From positions 1 through 64,000 of the forward strand of contig JAPONS010000080.1 in the NCBI GenBank assembly GCA_026713825.1: a stretch of 64,000 bases of DNA. The letters are read 5' to 3'. Both the position numbers and the translations under genes were made by a program. This DNA is from Chloroflexota bacterium (GTDB lineage Bacteria > Chloroflexota > Dehalococcoidia > Lucifugimonadales > UBA1127). The notes under the pieces were generated by a model. The model saw only the letters and a program-made list of their open reading frames with translations. It had not been told where the DNA came from and searched no databases. Shown here piece after piece: positions 15,872 through 23,902 of the stretch (position 1 is the stretch's first letter; every line of letters starts with the position of its first letter).

Positions 15872-16756
15872 ATGCAGAACGTAGCGCACGAAAACGCCGG
15901 GCCCCTCAGGAAGCTCAACTACGTCCTCGCGGCGGTGAAGTTCGAGCAGAGCCTCTTCGCGCTGCCCTTCGCCTACATCGGCATGCTCCTCGCCGCCGAC
16001 GGTCTGCCCGAGCTCCAGCCGTTCATATGGGTCACACTCGCCATGGTCGGCGCGCGCAATGCCGGCATGGCCGTCAACCGCGTCTTCGACCGTAACATCG
16101 ACGCCGTCAACCCGCGCACCGCCGACCGCCACCTGCCGCAGGGCCTCCTGCAGCCGTGGGAGCTCTCGATGCTGGCCGTCGCCGGGCTCGCCCTCTACTT
16201 CGTCGCCGCGTGGCAGCTCAACCCGCTCGCCCTCGCGCTTTCGCCGGTCGGCGCCCTCTTCGTCGTCGGCTACTCGACCGTCAAACGGTTCTCCTGGCTG
16301 ACCCACTTCACCCTCGGCATGACGCTCGCCATCGCCCCGGCGGGCGGCTGGGTCGGCGTCACCGGCGAGCTCGCGTGGGAGGCCGTGCTGCTCTACGCCG
16401 TCGTCGCCACCTTCGCCAGCGGCTTCGACATCTTCAACACCGTCGGCGACATGGAGTTCGACCGAACCCACGGCATCAGGGCGCTGCCTGCCCGTTTCGG
16501 CATCCACGCCGCCTTCTGGGTCTCCCGCACCATGCACGTCCTGACCGCCTCCGCCCTGCTGGCTCTCGGCTTCTGGTTGGAGCTCGCGTGGCCCTACTTT
16601 ATTGGCTGGGGCATTGCCGCCGTGCTGCTCGTGTACGAGCACATCGCCCTCAAGCCCGATGACATGTCCAAGCTCCGTTTCGTCTTTACGCAGGTCAACG
16701 CCGTCATCAGCCTCGCCGTGCTCGTCTTCACCTTCATCGCGGTCGTGGTCGTATGA
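15872..16756 (+). CDS. ubiA: UbiA-family prenyltransferase
   Basis: A 294-residue polytopic membrane protein. The two prenyl-diphosphate/Mg sites are visible: N69-x3-D73-x3-D77 (NRVFDRNID) and D193-x3-D197 (DMEFD). The N-terminal pattern KFEQSLFALPFAYIG is typical of the UbiA-like enzymes (MqnP group) found with UbiD/UbiX in menaquinone clusters. It would prenylate an aromatic acid precursor in the membrane. It lies 43 bp after ubiD and overlaps ubiX by four bases, so the three are probably co-transcribed. Confidence 0.92.
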   Translation: MQNVAHENAGPLRKLNYVLAAVKFEQSLFALPFAYIGMLLAADGLPELQPFIWVTLAMVGARNAGMAVNRVFDRNIDAVNPRTADRHLPQGLLQPWELSMLAVAGLALYFVAAWQLNPLALALSPVGALFVVGYSTVKRFSWLTHFTLGMTLAIAPAGGWVGVTGELAWEAVLLYAVVATFASGFDIFNTVGDMEFDRTHGIRALPARFGIHAAFWVSRTMHVLTASALLALGFWLELAWPYFIGWGIAAVLLVYEHIALKPDDMSKLRFVFTQVNAVISLAVLVFTFIAVVVV

Positions 16757-17364
16757 CCACGCACGACGCGCGCCCCGTCATCGTCGGCGTCACCGGCGCC
16801 AGCGGTGCCGTCATGGCGAAGGGCCTCGTCGACGCCCTCCTCCGCCGCGAGACCGACGTCGCGCTCGTCTGCTCCTCCGGCGGCCGTCTCGTCTGGGCCG
16901 AGGAGATGGACCGCAGCTACGCTGCGACGGTCGCCGGCTGGCAGGAGTCGCCCCACTTCACGGAGTACGCCATCGGCGACCTCCGCGCCCCCATCGCCAG
17001 CGGCTCATACCCCACGCGCGGCATGGCCGTCGTCCCCTGCAGCATGAACAGCCTCTCCGCCATCGCCCACGGCCGCTCCGACAACCTCCTCCTCCGCGCC
17101 GCCGATGTCTGCCTGAAGGAGCGCCGCACCCTCGTCATCACCCCCCGCGAGACGCCCCTCCACTCCGGCCACCTCGAGAACATGCTCCGCGCGAGCCAGC
17201 TCGGCGCAGTCGTCCTCCCGCCCGAGCCCCCCTTCTACCTCCGCCCGCACACCATCGACGAGGTGGTCGACTTCGTCGTCGACCGCGTCCTGGTGGCCCT
17301 CGGTGTCGAGGAGGCCCTGGAGGACGAGCACCAGTACCGCCCCGGCCGAGAGCGCGAGGGCTAG
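16753..17364 (+). CDS. ubiX: UbiX flavin prenyltransferase
   Basis: A 203-residue flavoprotein of the UbiX/Pad1 family that attaches a prenyl group to FMN, making the cofactor for UbiD. Visible hallmarks are GVTGASGAVMAKGL at residues 12-25, CSMNSLSAIAHG in the centre, and the ITPRETPLHSGHLENML segment. It starts inside the ubiA stop (ATGA overlap) and is followed three bases later by a small retropepsin-like gene. Confidence 0.95.
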   Translation: MTTHDARPVIVGVTGASGAVMAKGLVDALLRRETDVALVCSSGGRLVWAEEMDRSYAATVAGWQESPHFTEYAIGDLRAPIASGSYPTRGMAVVPCSMNSLSAIAHGRSDNLLLRAADVCLKERRTLVITPRETPLHSGHLENMLRASQLGAVVLPPEPPFYLRPHTIDEVVDFVVDRVLVALGVEEALEDEHQYRPGREREG

Positions 17365-17367
17365 CCC

Positions 17368-17754
17368 ATGTCCACCTTCCCCTGCCGCGTGACCGTCTCC
17401 TCCCCCGACTGGCACGACCAGCGCGACGTCAGGGCAACCGTTAACATCGACCTCGCCTTCTCCATGCTCCCCGGTAACCTCCTGCGCGGCCTCGGCCTCG
17501 CACCCGACAGGCAGGCCCACTTCCCCCTCCCCGGCGGCCGCCGCGAGCTCATGGACATCGGCGACGTCCGTCTCACCGTCGAGGGCTCCTCCGGCGTCAC
17601 GCCCGTCGTCTTCGGCCCGGACGGCGCAGAGCCCCTGCTCGGCCGTGTCGCGCTAGCCTCGCTCAACCTCAAGGCCGACCCCACAACGCAGCGGCTCTTG
17701 CCCACCCACGGCTGGATGCCCACACGCCGCCCCATCCCCCCACGCTCCGGTTGA
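17368..17754 (+). CDS. Degenerate retropepsin-like aspartyl protease homolog
   Basis: A 128-residue protein that aligns along its length with the gene at 17867 (shared PVVFGP..A.PL.G.V.L..L.L..DP...RL..T.G at the C-terminal half). Where the intact paralog has the catalytic VDTGATYSMVP, this one has VNIDLAFSMLP at about residues 27-37, so the active-site Asp-Thr-Gly triad is lost. It is therefore probably not a protease; it could be a binding or scaffold protein, or decaying. It starts three bases after ubiX, so it is translated from the same transcript. Its last codons coincide with a 27-bp direct repeat (17735-17761). Confidence 0.75.
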   Translation: MSTFPCRVTVSSPDWHDQRDVRATVNIDLAFSMLPGNLLRGLGLAPDRQAHFPLPGGRRELMDIGDVRLTVEGSSGVTPVVFGPDGAEPLLGRVALASLNLKADPTTQRLLPTHGWMPTRRPIPPRSG

Positions 17755-17761
17755 CAACGCG
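17735..17761. repeat. 27-bp direct repeat, left copy
   Basis: Exact copy of 18231-18257 (begins tccccccacgctccgg). The pair bounds the second retropepsin-like gene at a distance of 496 bp. Confidence 0.9.
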
Positions 17762-17866
17762 CAGGCCGTCCAACGTACGTTGTTAGATGCGGGGACAAGC
17801 GCAAGCCCCCTGCTGCAACGGCATATATGCTAAAGTTGCTCTAGTCAATGTTCAGGAGGTCCCGCT

Positions 17867-18223
17867 TTGGGCACCTTTTACTGGCCGATGACTGTTTCTA
17901 CAGTGACCGGCGAGGGTTCCCGCGAAATCGAAACTTTGGTGGACACTGGGGCGACCTACAGCATGGTTCCTGAGAATGTCCTCCGAGAAATCGGCATTGC
18001 GCCAATCCGCGCATCCTTTTTCCAATTGGCGGATGGCAGCCGTGAACGGATGCAGATGGGAAGAATGCTCGTCTCCATTGGCGGGCTTGCTGAAATCTGT
18101 CCGGTTGTCTTTGGCCCGGAGAATGCAAGACCGTTGATAGGGGCAGTCACGTTGGAGGCGTTGCTTCTGACGGTAGACCCCATCAAACGCAGACTGGTGT
18201 CCACTGACGGCCTCTTGCTGTGA
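17867..18223 (+). CDS. Retropepsin-like aspartyl protease (clan AA)
   Basis: A 118-residue single-domain aspartyl protease homolog. The catalytic motif VDTGATYSMVP is at residues 24-34, followed by the flap-like ADGSRERM region and the C-terminal hydrophobic VVFGPENARPLIGAVTLEALLL. Such proteins must dimerise to form an active site. The start is TTG at 17867, supported by aggaggt at 17854-17860. The GC content is lower than that of its neighbours. It lies between the two copies of a 27-bp direct repeat. Another intact paralog is at 45999. Substrate unknown. Confidence 0.8.
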   Translation: MGTFYWPMTVSTVTGEGSREIETLVDTGATYSMVPENVLREIGIAPIRASFFQLADGSRERMQMGRMLVSIGGLAEICPVVFGPENARPLIGAVTLEALLLTVDPIKRRLVSTDGLLL

Positions 18224-18230
18224 TATCGAG

Positions 18231-18257
18231 TCCCCCCACGCTCCGGTTGACAACGCG
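18231..18257. repeat. 27-bp direct repeat, right copy
   Basis: Exact copy of 17735-17761, just after the stop of the second retropepsin-like gene. Confidence 0.9.
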
Positions 18258-18355
18258 AATCCCCCCTAGCTATGCTACCGCCCGAAGCGACTGCATCCGT
18301 GGGTGTTGTGCGCGCACGACTCCCGGCAGCCGCGCAAATTGACTGGAGGACAACC

Positions 18356-19312
18356 ATGATTCTGATCACAGGCGGCATGGGGTTCATTGGCCTGCACACG
18401 GCCCGCGCAATGCTCGACGCGGGCGAGGAAGAAGTGGTCATCACCTACTACCAGACCTGGCGAGAGCCCAGCTTCATCAAGGACGACTACGGCAGCCGCG
18501 TCCACGTCGAGAAGGTGGACGTGACCGACCGCGAGGGTCTCCTCGCCCTCGGCGAGAAGCACAACATCACCAGCATCTGCCACCTCGCCGTCACCGGCCT
18601 CGGCGCCTACGACGCCATCGGCGACATGCGCGTCAACCTGAACGGCCTGATGAACGTCATGGAGGCCGGCGTACAGTGGGGCGTCTCCCGGGTCTCCCTC
18701 GCCAGCTCCATCGCCATCTACTCCAGCGTCGCCGAGGGCCCGTTCAAGGAGGACATCGCCCTCCCCATCTACGGCACCGGCAACCCGACCGAGACCTACA
18801 AGAAGACCTTTGAGATTGTCGGCGGCCACGTCGGCGTCCGCTCCGGCATCGAGGTCGTCACCCTCCGCATCGGCGGCATCTGGGGCCCCCTCTACCACTC
18901 GATGGCCAACCTGCCGAGCCGCTTGGTGCACGCCGCCGTCAAGGGCGAGGAGCCCAACCTCGCCGCCGGCCGTGGCGGCGTCCCCTTCGCCGAGGACGAG
19001 GCCGACTTCTGCTACGTCAAGGACTGCGGCCTCGGCATCAGCATGGTCCACCGCGCCGAGTCGCTGCCCCACAAGACCTACAACATCAGCAGCGGCCGCA
19101 CCCACCGCAACCAGGACCTCGTCGACGGCATCAAGGAAGTCATCCCCGACGCCAAGATCGAGCTCCAGCCCGGCAACGGCCCCAACGCCCGCAAGGACCC
19201 CTACGGCGACCCGTCGCAGATCAGGGCCGATGTCGGCTACGAACCGCAGTTCACCCTCTACACTGGCATCGCCGATTACATCGGCTGGCTCCGCGCCGGC
19301 AACGAGCGGTAG
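18356..19312 (+). CDS. NAD-dependent epimerase/dehydratase (extended SDR)
   Basis: A 318-residue extended short-chain dehydrogenase. The NAD-binding motif GGMGFIG is at residues 6-12; the active-site Ser is in LASSIAIYSS (117-118). The usual YxxxK is not obvious: at that place the sequence is TETYKKTFE (Tyr148, Lys149, Lys150). Family members act on nucleotide sugars or on small keto/hydroxy acids. The ATG at 18356 follows ggagga at 18344-18349, and a strong intrinsic terminator lies just downstream (19345-19375), so it is likely a single-gene transcript. Substrate unknown. Confidence 0.85.
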   Translation: MILITGGMGFIGLHTARAMLDAGEEEVVITYYQTWREPSFIKDDYGSRVHVEKVDVTDREGLLALGEKHNITSICHLAVTGLGAYDAIGDMRVNLNGLMNVMEAGVQWGVSRVSLASSIAIYSSVAEGPFKEDIALPIYGTGNPTETYKKTFEIVGGHVGVRSGIEVVTLRIGGIWGPLYHSMANLPSRLVHAAVKGEEPNLAAGRGGVPFAEDEADFCYVKDCGLGISMVHRAESLPHKTYNISSGRTHRNQDLVDGIKEVIPDAKIELQPGNGPNARKDPYGDPSQIRADVGYEPQFTLYTGIADYIGWLRAGNER

Positions 19313-19344
19313 TCTCTACCAACCGCTCAACCGCGCAGCAAAAG

Positions 19345-19378
19345 GGAAGGGGCCGGAATGACCGGCCCCTTCCTCTTT
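19345..19378 (+). terminator. Intrinsic terminator after the SDR gene
   Basis: A perfect 12-bp GC-rich stem (ggaaggggccgg / ccggccccttcc) with a 5-base loop, followed by tctttcc. It closes the SDR transcript. Confidence 0.8.
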
Positions 19379-19381
19379 CCT

Positions 19382-19464
19382 CGTCGTTCCCGCGGAGGCA
19401 GGAACCCTGACACTTCCCTGCCAACTCCTCCCCAGACCGTCGTTCCCGCGCAGGCGGAAACCTC
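19382..19464. repeat. Two family A repeats
   Basis: Copies at 19382-19410 (gttcccgcggaggcaggaac) and 19438-19464 (gttcccgcgcaggcggaaac), both with partly decayed arms, in the convergent gap between the SDR and a zinc dehydrogenase. Confidence 0.7.
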
Positions 19465-19487
19465 ATCCTTTGCCGACAACAGCTCCC

Positions 19488-20474
19488 CTACGCGCTGGCG
19501 TCCATCACCACCTTGATGATCTCGTCCTGGTACCCCTCGTACATCTCGTACGCCCTCGGCGCCTCCGAGAACGGTAGCCGATGCGTCACCAGCCACGACA
19601 CGTCGAGCTGCCCGCTGTTCACCAGATCCACCGTCTCCCTGATGCAGCCCGTCGGGTCGTTCGTCGACGCGCTCACGTTGGGGATGATGATCGCCTGTCG
19701 TCGCATGAGCCCGACGTAGTCCAGCTCGACCTTCGGCTCCTCAGGCAGCCCGAACAGGGAAATGGTGCCGAACATCTTCACCAGCCCCTTGATCATCTCG
19801 ACCGTCTCGATCTGGCCGGCGGCTTCGATGACCACGTCGGCGCCCTCGCCGTCCGTCAGCTCGCGCACAACCGCGATCGGGTCCTCGTTGTAGGAGTTAA
19901 TCGTGTGCGTCGCCCCCAGCGACCGCGACTTCGCCAGCCGGTAGTCGTGGTGGTCGACGGCGATGACCTTCCCCGCGCCCATCTGCACGGCAAGCCGCGT
20001 GAAGGTCAGGCCGATGACGCCCTGCCCCAGCACCACAACCGACTGCCCGATGACGTTCGGCAGCCGCTTGGCCGCGTACAGCACCGTCCCCACGGGCTGG
20101 CACATCATGTAGGTGAACGGGTCCGCGCCCTCAGGTAGCGGAATGACCAGGTCCGGCGCCGAGAGCACGTACTGCGCGCCCATGCCGTAGTTGCCGCCGC
20201 GCCCGCCGCGTCCGATGTTCAGCGCGATGACCCGCGTCCCCGCCGGCACCTCCGCCGAGTCGCTCTCCTCCACGACGCCGACACATTCATGGCATGGCAT
20301 GCACGGCGCAAGCGGGTAGTTTTCCTCCGGGAACGCATACCGGAACGAGCGCATGTCGCTGCCGCAGATGGAGAGCACCTCGCTGCGGATGAGCAGCTGC
20401 CCGCTCTCCCGCTGCGGCTCCGGCACGTCCACCATCCGCATGTGCCTGGGCCCGAAGACCTGTATCGCCTTCAT
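19488..20474 (-). CDS. Zinc-binding dehydrogenase (MDR family), structural zinc site absent
   Basis: A 328-residue medium-chain dehydrogenase. CGSD (near residue 37) and MPCHECVGVVE replace the usual Cys and GHE catalytic motifs, and the cofactor motif is GQGVIGLTF. The lobe that normally has four cysteines for structural zinc reads NIGRGGRGGNYG, so that site is missing. The start ATG at 20474 has gaggagg upstream on the minus strand. It may act on sugars, polyols or a threonine-like substrate; this cannot be told from sequence. Confidence 0.88.
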   Translation of the reverse strand: MKAIQVFGPRHMRMVDVPEPQRESGQLLIRSEVLSICGSDMRSFRYAFPEENYPLAPCMPCHECVGVVEESDSAEVPAGTRVIALNIGRGGRGGNYGMGAQYVLSAPDLVIPLPEGADPFTYMMCQPVGTVLYAAKRLPNVIGQSVVVLGQGVIGLTFTRLAVQMGAGKVIAVDHHDYRLAKSRSLGATHTINSYNEDPIAVVRELTDGEGADVVIEAAGQIETVEMIKGLVKMFGTISLFGLPEEPKVELDYVGLMRRQAIIIPNVSASTNDPTGCIRETVDLVNSGQLDVSWLVTHRLPFSEAPRAYEMYEGYQDEIIKVVMDASA

Positions 20475-20503
20475 CGTTCCTCCTCGTGCTTTTGGTTGCC
20501 CTC

Positions 20504-20580
20504 CGTTCGCCCTGGCACCGTTCTGGTTTCGTCGAAGGGCAATCTCCAATTCGTCATACCGGCGAATGCCGGTATCCAGA
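20504..20580. repeat. Family B plus family A repeats
   Basis: A diverged family B copy (20504-20540, cgttcgccctgg...tcgtcgaagg) and a family A palindrome (20552-20580, taccggcgaatgccggta) between two minus-strand genes. Confidence 0.7.
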
Positions 20581-20594
20581 GCGCGCTTGCGTGC

Positions 20595-22001
20595 CTACAG
20601 CGCGGGCCTTTTTTCGTGCCAGCGGGCCTGCTGCTGGTAGGCGTGCCCCGCCTTCAGCGCCGTGTCCTCGCGGAACGGCGCAGCGGCAAGCTGCATGCCG
20701 ATGGGCAGCCCGTCGGACGAGAACCCCACGGGCACCGACATCGACGGCAGCCCCGTCTCGTTGAACGGCGCCATCAGGCTGGGCGTCATCATCATGCCCA
20801 GCGGGTCGAAGTCCGCAAGCGACGCCGCCGGTTTCGGCATGACGGTCGCCGCGATCAAGTCCACGCTCCCGAGCGCCTCCGCAAACTCCCGGCGGAGCCG
20901 GCTCCGCGCCCGCTGCGCCTGCACGTAGTCGCCCGCCGTGTACACCGCGCCGAGGATGAACCGCGTCCGCACAATGTCGCCGTAGTTCTCCGGCTGCGAG
21001 AGCAGGTTCTTCCGGTGGTACGCGTGCGCCTCGCTGATCATGATCACGTTGTTGGCGATGCTCGCATACTGCAAACTCGGGATCTCGATGTCCCGCACCG
21101 TCGCCCCCAGCTCGCCCAGCGTGTCGATGGCCTTGTTCACCGCGTCGGCCACCTCCGGGTCGAGGGCCACGTCGTCGCTGAAGAAGTAGTGGCGCGGCAC
21201 CCCGACGGTCAGCCCGCGCAGGTCGCCGCCCAGCGCCGCCGCGTAGTCCGGCACCGGCTCCGTGCTCGATGTCGGGTCCTTCGGGTCGTGCCCCGCAATG
21301 GCCTGCAGCATCAGCGCCGCGTCCTCCACCGTCCACGTCATCGGCCCGCAGTGGTCCAGCGACCAGCTCAGCGGCAGCACCCCGTACCGGCTGACACGCC
21401 CGTACGTCGGCTTCATGCCGACGATGCCGCACAGCGCCGCTGGCCCGCGGATCGACCCGCCCGTGTCCGACCCCAGCGTCCCCATCGCAAGTCCCGCCGC
21501 CATCGCCGCGCCGGAGCCACTGCTCGATCCGCCCGTCACGTGGTCCAGGTTCCACGGGTTGCACGCCTGGTCGAACAGGCTCGTCTTCGGCCCGCCCAGC
21601 GCGAACTCGTGCATCGCCAGCTTGCCAAGGGTGACCGCCCCGGCCTCGCGCAGCCGCACGATCGCGGTGCAGTCCTCCGTCGGCACCCGATGCTCCAGCA
21701 CCTTCGACTGCCCCGTGGTGCGCACGCCCTCCGTGTCGTACAGGTCCTTGTAGGCGATGGGCACGCCGTGCATAGGCCCGCGGTACGCGCCCCGCGCGAT
21801 CTCGTCCTCCGCCGTGCGCGCCTGCTGCAGCGCGGCCTCCGGCAGCAGCGTCACGTACGACTTGACCCTGTCGTCCAGCGCCTCGATGCGCTCCAGGTAC
21901 GCCTGCGTCAACTCCACCGGCGACAGCTTGCGGTCGCGCAGCAATCCGCTCGCCTCCCCGATGCTCATGAAGCAAAGCTCGTCGCGTGTCATCTGCGCCA
22001 T
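20595..22001 (-). CDS. Amidase (amidase-signature family)
   Basis: A 468-residue amidase-signature enzyme. The Ser-cisSer-Lys triad is visible: Lys85 (AYKDLYDTEG), Ser159 (TGGSSSGSGAA) and Ser183 (GSDTGGSIRGP), with the normal 24-residue spacing between serines. It hydrolyses an amide or acts in a transamidase-like setting. It begins two bases after the stop of a 63-residue GatC/AtzG-like gene, so the two are coupled, resembling AtzE-AtzG and GatA-GatC pairs. There is no gatB here, so a catabolic amidase is more likely than Glu-tRNA amidotransferase. Confidence 0.92.
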   Translation of the reverse strand: MAQMTRDELCFMSIGEASGLLRDRKLSPVELTQAYLERIEALDDRVKSYVTLLPEAALQQARTAEDEIARGAYRGPMHGVPIAYKDLYDTEGVRTTGQSKVLEHRVPTEDCTAIVRLREAGAVTLGKLAMHEFALGGPKTSLFDQACNPWNLDHVTGGSSSGSGAAMAAGLAMGTLGSDTGGSIRGPAALCGIVGMKPTYGRVSRYGVLPLSWSLDHCGPMTWTVEDAALMLQAIAGHDPKDPTSSTEPVPDYAAALGGDLRGLTVGVPRHYFFSDDVALDPEVADAVNKAIDTLGELGATVRDIEIPSLQYASIANNVIMISEAHAYHRKNLLSQPENYGDIVRTRFILGAVYTAGDYVQAQRARSRLRREFAEALGSVDLIAATVMPKPAASLADFDPLGMMMTPSLMAPFNETGLPSMSVPVGFSSDGLPIGMQLAAAPFREDTALKAGHAYQQQARWHEKRPAL

Positions 22002-22003
22002 GG

Positions 22004-22195
22004 CTACGCCCCCTTCCACACCGGCGTGAAGCTACCGGCCACCTCTTCGTCGTCCAGGTCCGCCTCGTGGAGTCGCCGCAGCCGCTCCTTGTTCACGCGA
22101 AAGACCCTCAGCATCTCCTCCATCTCTTCGCCAGAGAAGCTGAACCCGGAGTGGGCCAGCAGCGCGAGCAGTTCTTCCCGGTCGTCGTCCGCCAT
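22004..22195 (-). CDS. Small GatC/AtzG-like amidase partner
   Basis: A 63-residue acidic helical protein (MADDDREELLALLAHSGF... EVAGSFTPVW). Its size, helical nature, the terminal 'epa..F.P' type motif and its location directly before an amidase match small amidase companions such as AtzG (DUF4089) and GatC. It probably stabilises the amidase. The start MADDD is preferred to an upstream in-frame ATG at 22213. Family recognition is by pattern and context only. Confidence 0.6.
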   Translation of the reverse strand: MADDDREELLALLAHSGFSFSGEEMEEMLRVFRVNKERLRRLHEADLDDEEVAGSFTPVWKGA

Positions 22196-22305
22196 AGTGC
22201 GCCTTCCTTCCACCCGTCCATAGCGACGCTACGGACAGGCAATTGCTGCGCCGTGATTCTACCACCATTGCCGTCGTCACGGGCATTGCGCGCCTCGCGC
22301 GCGTG

Positions 22306-22334
22306 TTGACACTGGCAACTGCGCGGCGTAGATT
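22306..22334 (+). promoter_or_regulatory. Putative sigma-70 promoter of the Rieske oxygenase gene
   Basis: TTGACA at 22306-22311, a 17-bp spacer, and TAGATT at 22329-22334, about 40 bp before the ATG at 22374. Spacing and hexamers fit a housekeeping promoter. Confidence 0.6.
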
Positions 22335-22373
22335 GAAGCGGTATCCCAACGAACAGAATCGTGGAGGGTGTAA

Positions 22374-23708
22374 ATGCTGACGGCCAAAGACAACGCACTC
22401 TTGACCCAGGTGGGCCCCGGGACCCCCATGGGTGACCTCATGCGGGAGTTCTGGATCCCCGCGGTCCAGTCCATTGAGCTCCCGGAGCCCGACTGCCCGC
22501 CCGTCCGCATCAAGCTGCTGAGCGAGGAGTTGGTAGCCTTCCGCGACACCAACGGCGATGTCGGCATCCTCGACAACTACTGCCCGCACCGCCGCGCCAG
22601 CCTCTTCTTCGGCCGCAACGAGGAGTGCGGACTCCGCTGTGTCTACCACGGCTGGAAGTTCGACGTGAACGGCGAATGCGTCGACATGCCGTCCGAGCCC
22701 GCCGAGTCCAACTTCAAGGAAAAGGTCAAGATCAAGTCCTACCCCTGCCGCGAGCGCGGCGGCGTCATCTGGACCTACATGGGACCCCGCAAGGAGCTCC
22801 CGCCCCTCCCGGACCTCGAAGCCAACATGCTCCCCGAAGGCGAGTTTGCCGTCGCCACCGTCATGCGCAGCTGCAACTTCGTGCAGGCCCTCGAGGGCGA
22901 TATCGACACCTCCCACCTCGGCTTCCTGCACCTCGGCGCCGTTGACCCCGGGAATGCGGCCCCCGGCTCCTTCGACTACTACACCGTCAACGTCCGCAAC
23001 CCGCGCTACAAAATCATGGACACGGATTACGGCACCAGCTACGCCGCCTACCGTGACGCCTCGGAGGGCAACTACTACTGGCGCTTCGCTCACTTCTTGC
23101 TGCCCTTCTACTCGATGATCCCGACCGGTGTCCTCGGCATTCAGGTCCTCGCACGGGCGTGGGTGCCCATCGACGACGAGCACACCATGTTCTGGAACAT
23201 GATTGTCCCCAGCACTCGACAGAGCAATTCGGCTGGCCAGGGTGGCTCCGCGCCGCCGCGCAAGGGCGTCAACATCGACGGCAAGAGCGGCGCATCCTCC
23301 TACATCCCCAACGGCACCGGCTGGTACGACCGCTGGAACCTGACCCAGAACGCGGACAACGACTACATGATCGACCGCGAGGCCCAGAAGACCGGCCAGA
23401 ACTTCACCGGCATCGACGGCATTTACCTGCAGGACCAGGTGGTCACAGAGGCAATGGGCGCCGTCGTTGACCGCACCAGGGAGCACCTCGGCACCAGCGA
23501 CACCATGGTCATCAAGACCCGGCGCCGCCTGATGAGCGCCGCCCGCGACCTGCAGGAGGGCATCGTCCCCAAGCCCGTCGACCACCCAGAGCTCTACGCC
23601 CTCCGCTCCGGCGGCGTCGTCCTCCCCAAGGAGACCGACTGGCTCGAGGGCACGTCCGAGCTCCGCAAGGCCTTCGTCAAGCACCCCGGCCTGTCGACTG
23701 TGCAATAG
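22374..23708 (+). CDS. Rieske non-haem iron oxygenase, alpha subunit
   Basis: A 444-residue oxygenase component of the phthalate-dioxygenase-like group. The Rieske 2Fe-2S ligands are Cys70-x-His72 and Cys89-x2-His92 (CPHRRAS, CVYHGW). The mononuclear iron motif is Asp178-x2-His181-x4-His186 (DIDTSHLGFLH). Such enzymes hydroxylate or demethylate aromatic or related substrates using electrons from a reductase, none of which is encoded next to it. It has its own promoter and an intrinsic terminator-like hairpin after it. Very similar over the first 180 residues to the gene at 60931. Confidence 0.93.
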   Translation: MLTAKDNALLTQVGPGTPMGDLMREFWIPAVQSIELPEPDCPPVRIKLLSEELVAFRDTNGDVGILDNYCPHRRASLFFGRNEECGLRCVYHGWKFDVNGECVDMPSEPAESNFKEKVKIKSYPCRERGGVIWTYMGPRKELPPLPDLEANMLPEGEFAVATVMRSCNFVQALEGDIDTSHLGFLHLGAVDPGNAAPGSFDYYTVNVRNPRYKIMDTDYGTSYAAYRDASEGNYYWRFAHFLLPFYSMIPTGVLGIQVLARAWVPIDDEHTMFWNMIVPSTRQSNSAGQGGSAPPRKGVNIDGKSGASSYIPNGTGWYDRWNLTQNADNDYMIDREAQKTGQNFTGIDGIYLQDQVVTEAMGAVVDRTREHLGTSDTMVIKTRRRLMSAARDLQEGIVPKPVDHPELYALRSGGVVLPKETDWLEGTSELRKAFVKHPGLSTVQ

Positions 23709-23730
23709 GCCAACACGACCCGGCAGTTTG

Positions 23731-23759
23731 GAAGGGCTCCTGCGCCGCAGGGGCCCTTC
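23731..23759 (+). terminator. Hairpin after the Rieske gene
   Basis: Stem gaagggc / gcccttc extended by an inner tcctgc / gcaggg pairing; followed by tactt. A likely intrinsic terminator with a weak T tail. Confidence 0.6.
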
Positions 23760-23798
23760 TACTTGGGAGTCCCTTCCCCCCTCAGGGGGAAGGTTAGA

Positions 23799-23829
23799 GC
23801 CTGCCCCGTACTTGATACGGGGATGGGGG
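23799..23829. repeat. Dispersed repeat, family C
   Basis: gcctgccccgtac followed by ttgatacggggatggg: an inverted repeat with arms ccccgta/tacgggg. A related copy is at 39600-39632. Confidence 0.6.
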
Positions 23830-23902
23830 TGACGCGCAGCCCCCGCGGGACTATCCTGTACCCGCGCCTCGGCGAGGGGCGAATCGGCGGCCCAGGAGGA
23901 CC

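Noticed and set aside
14251-15918. 555-codon frame antisense to ubiD
   Set aside because: Same codon-bias artefact; the plus strand has the UbiD motifs.
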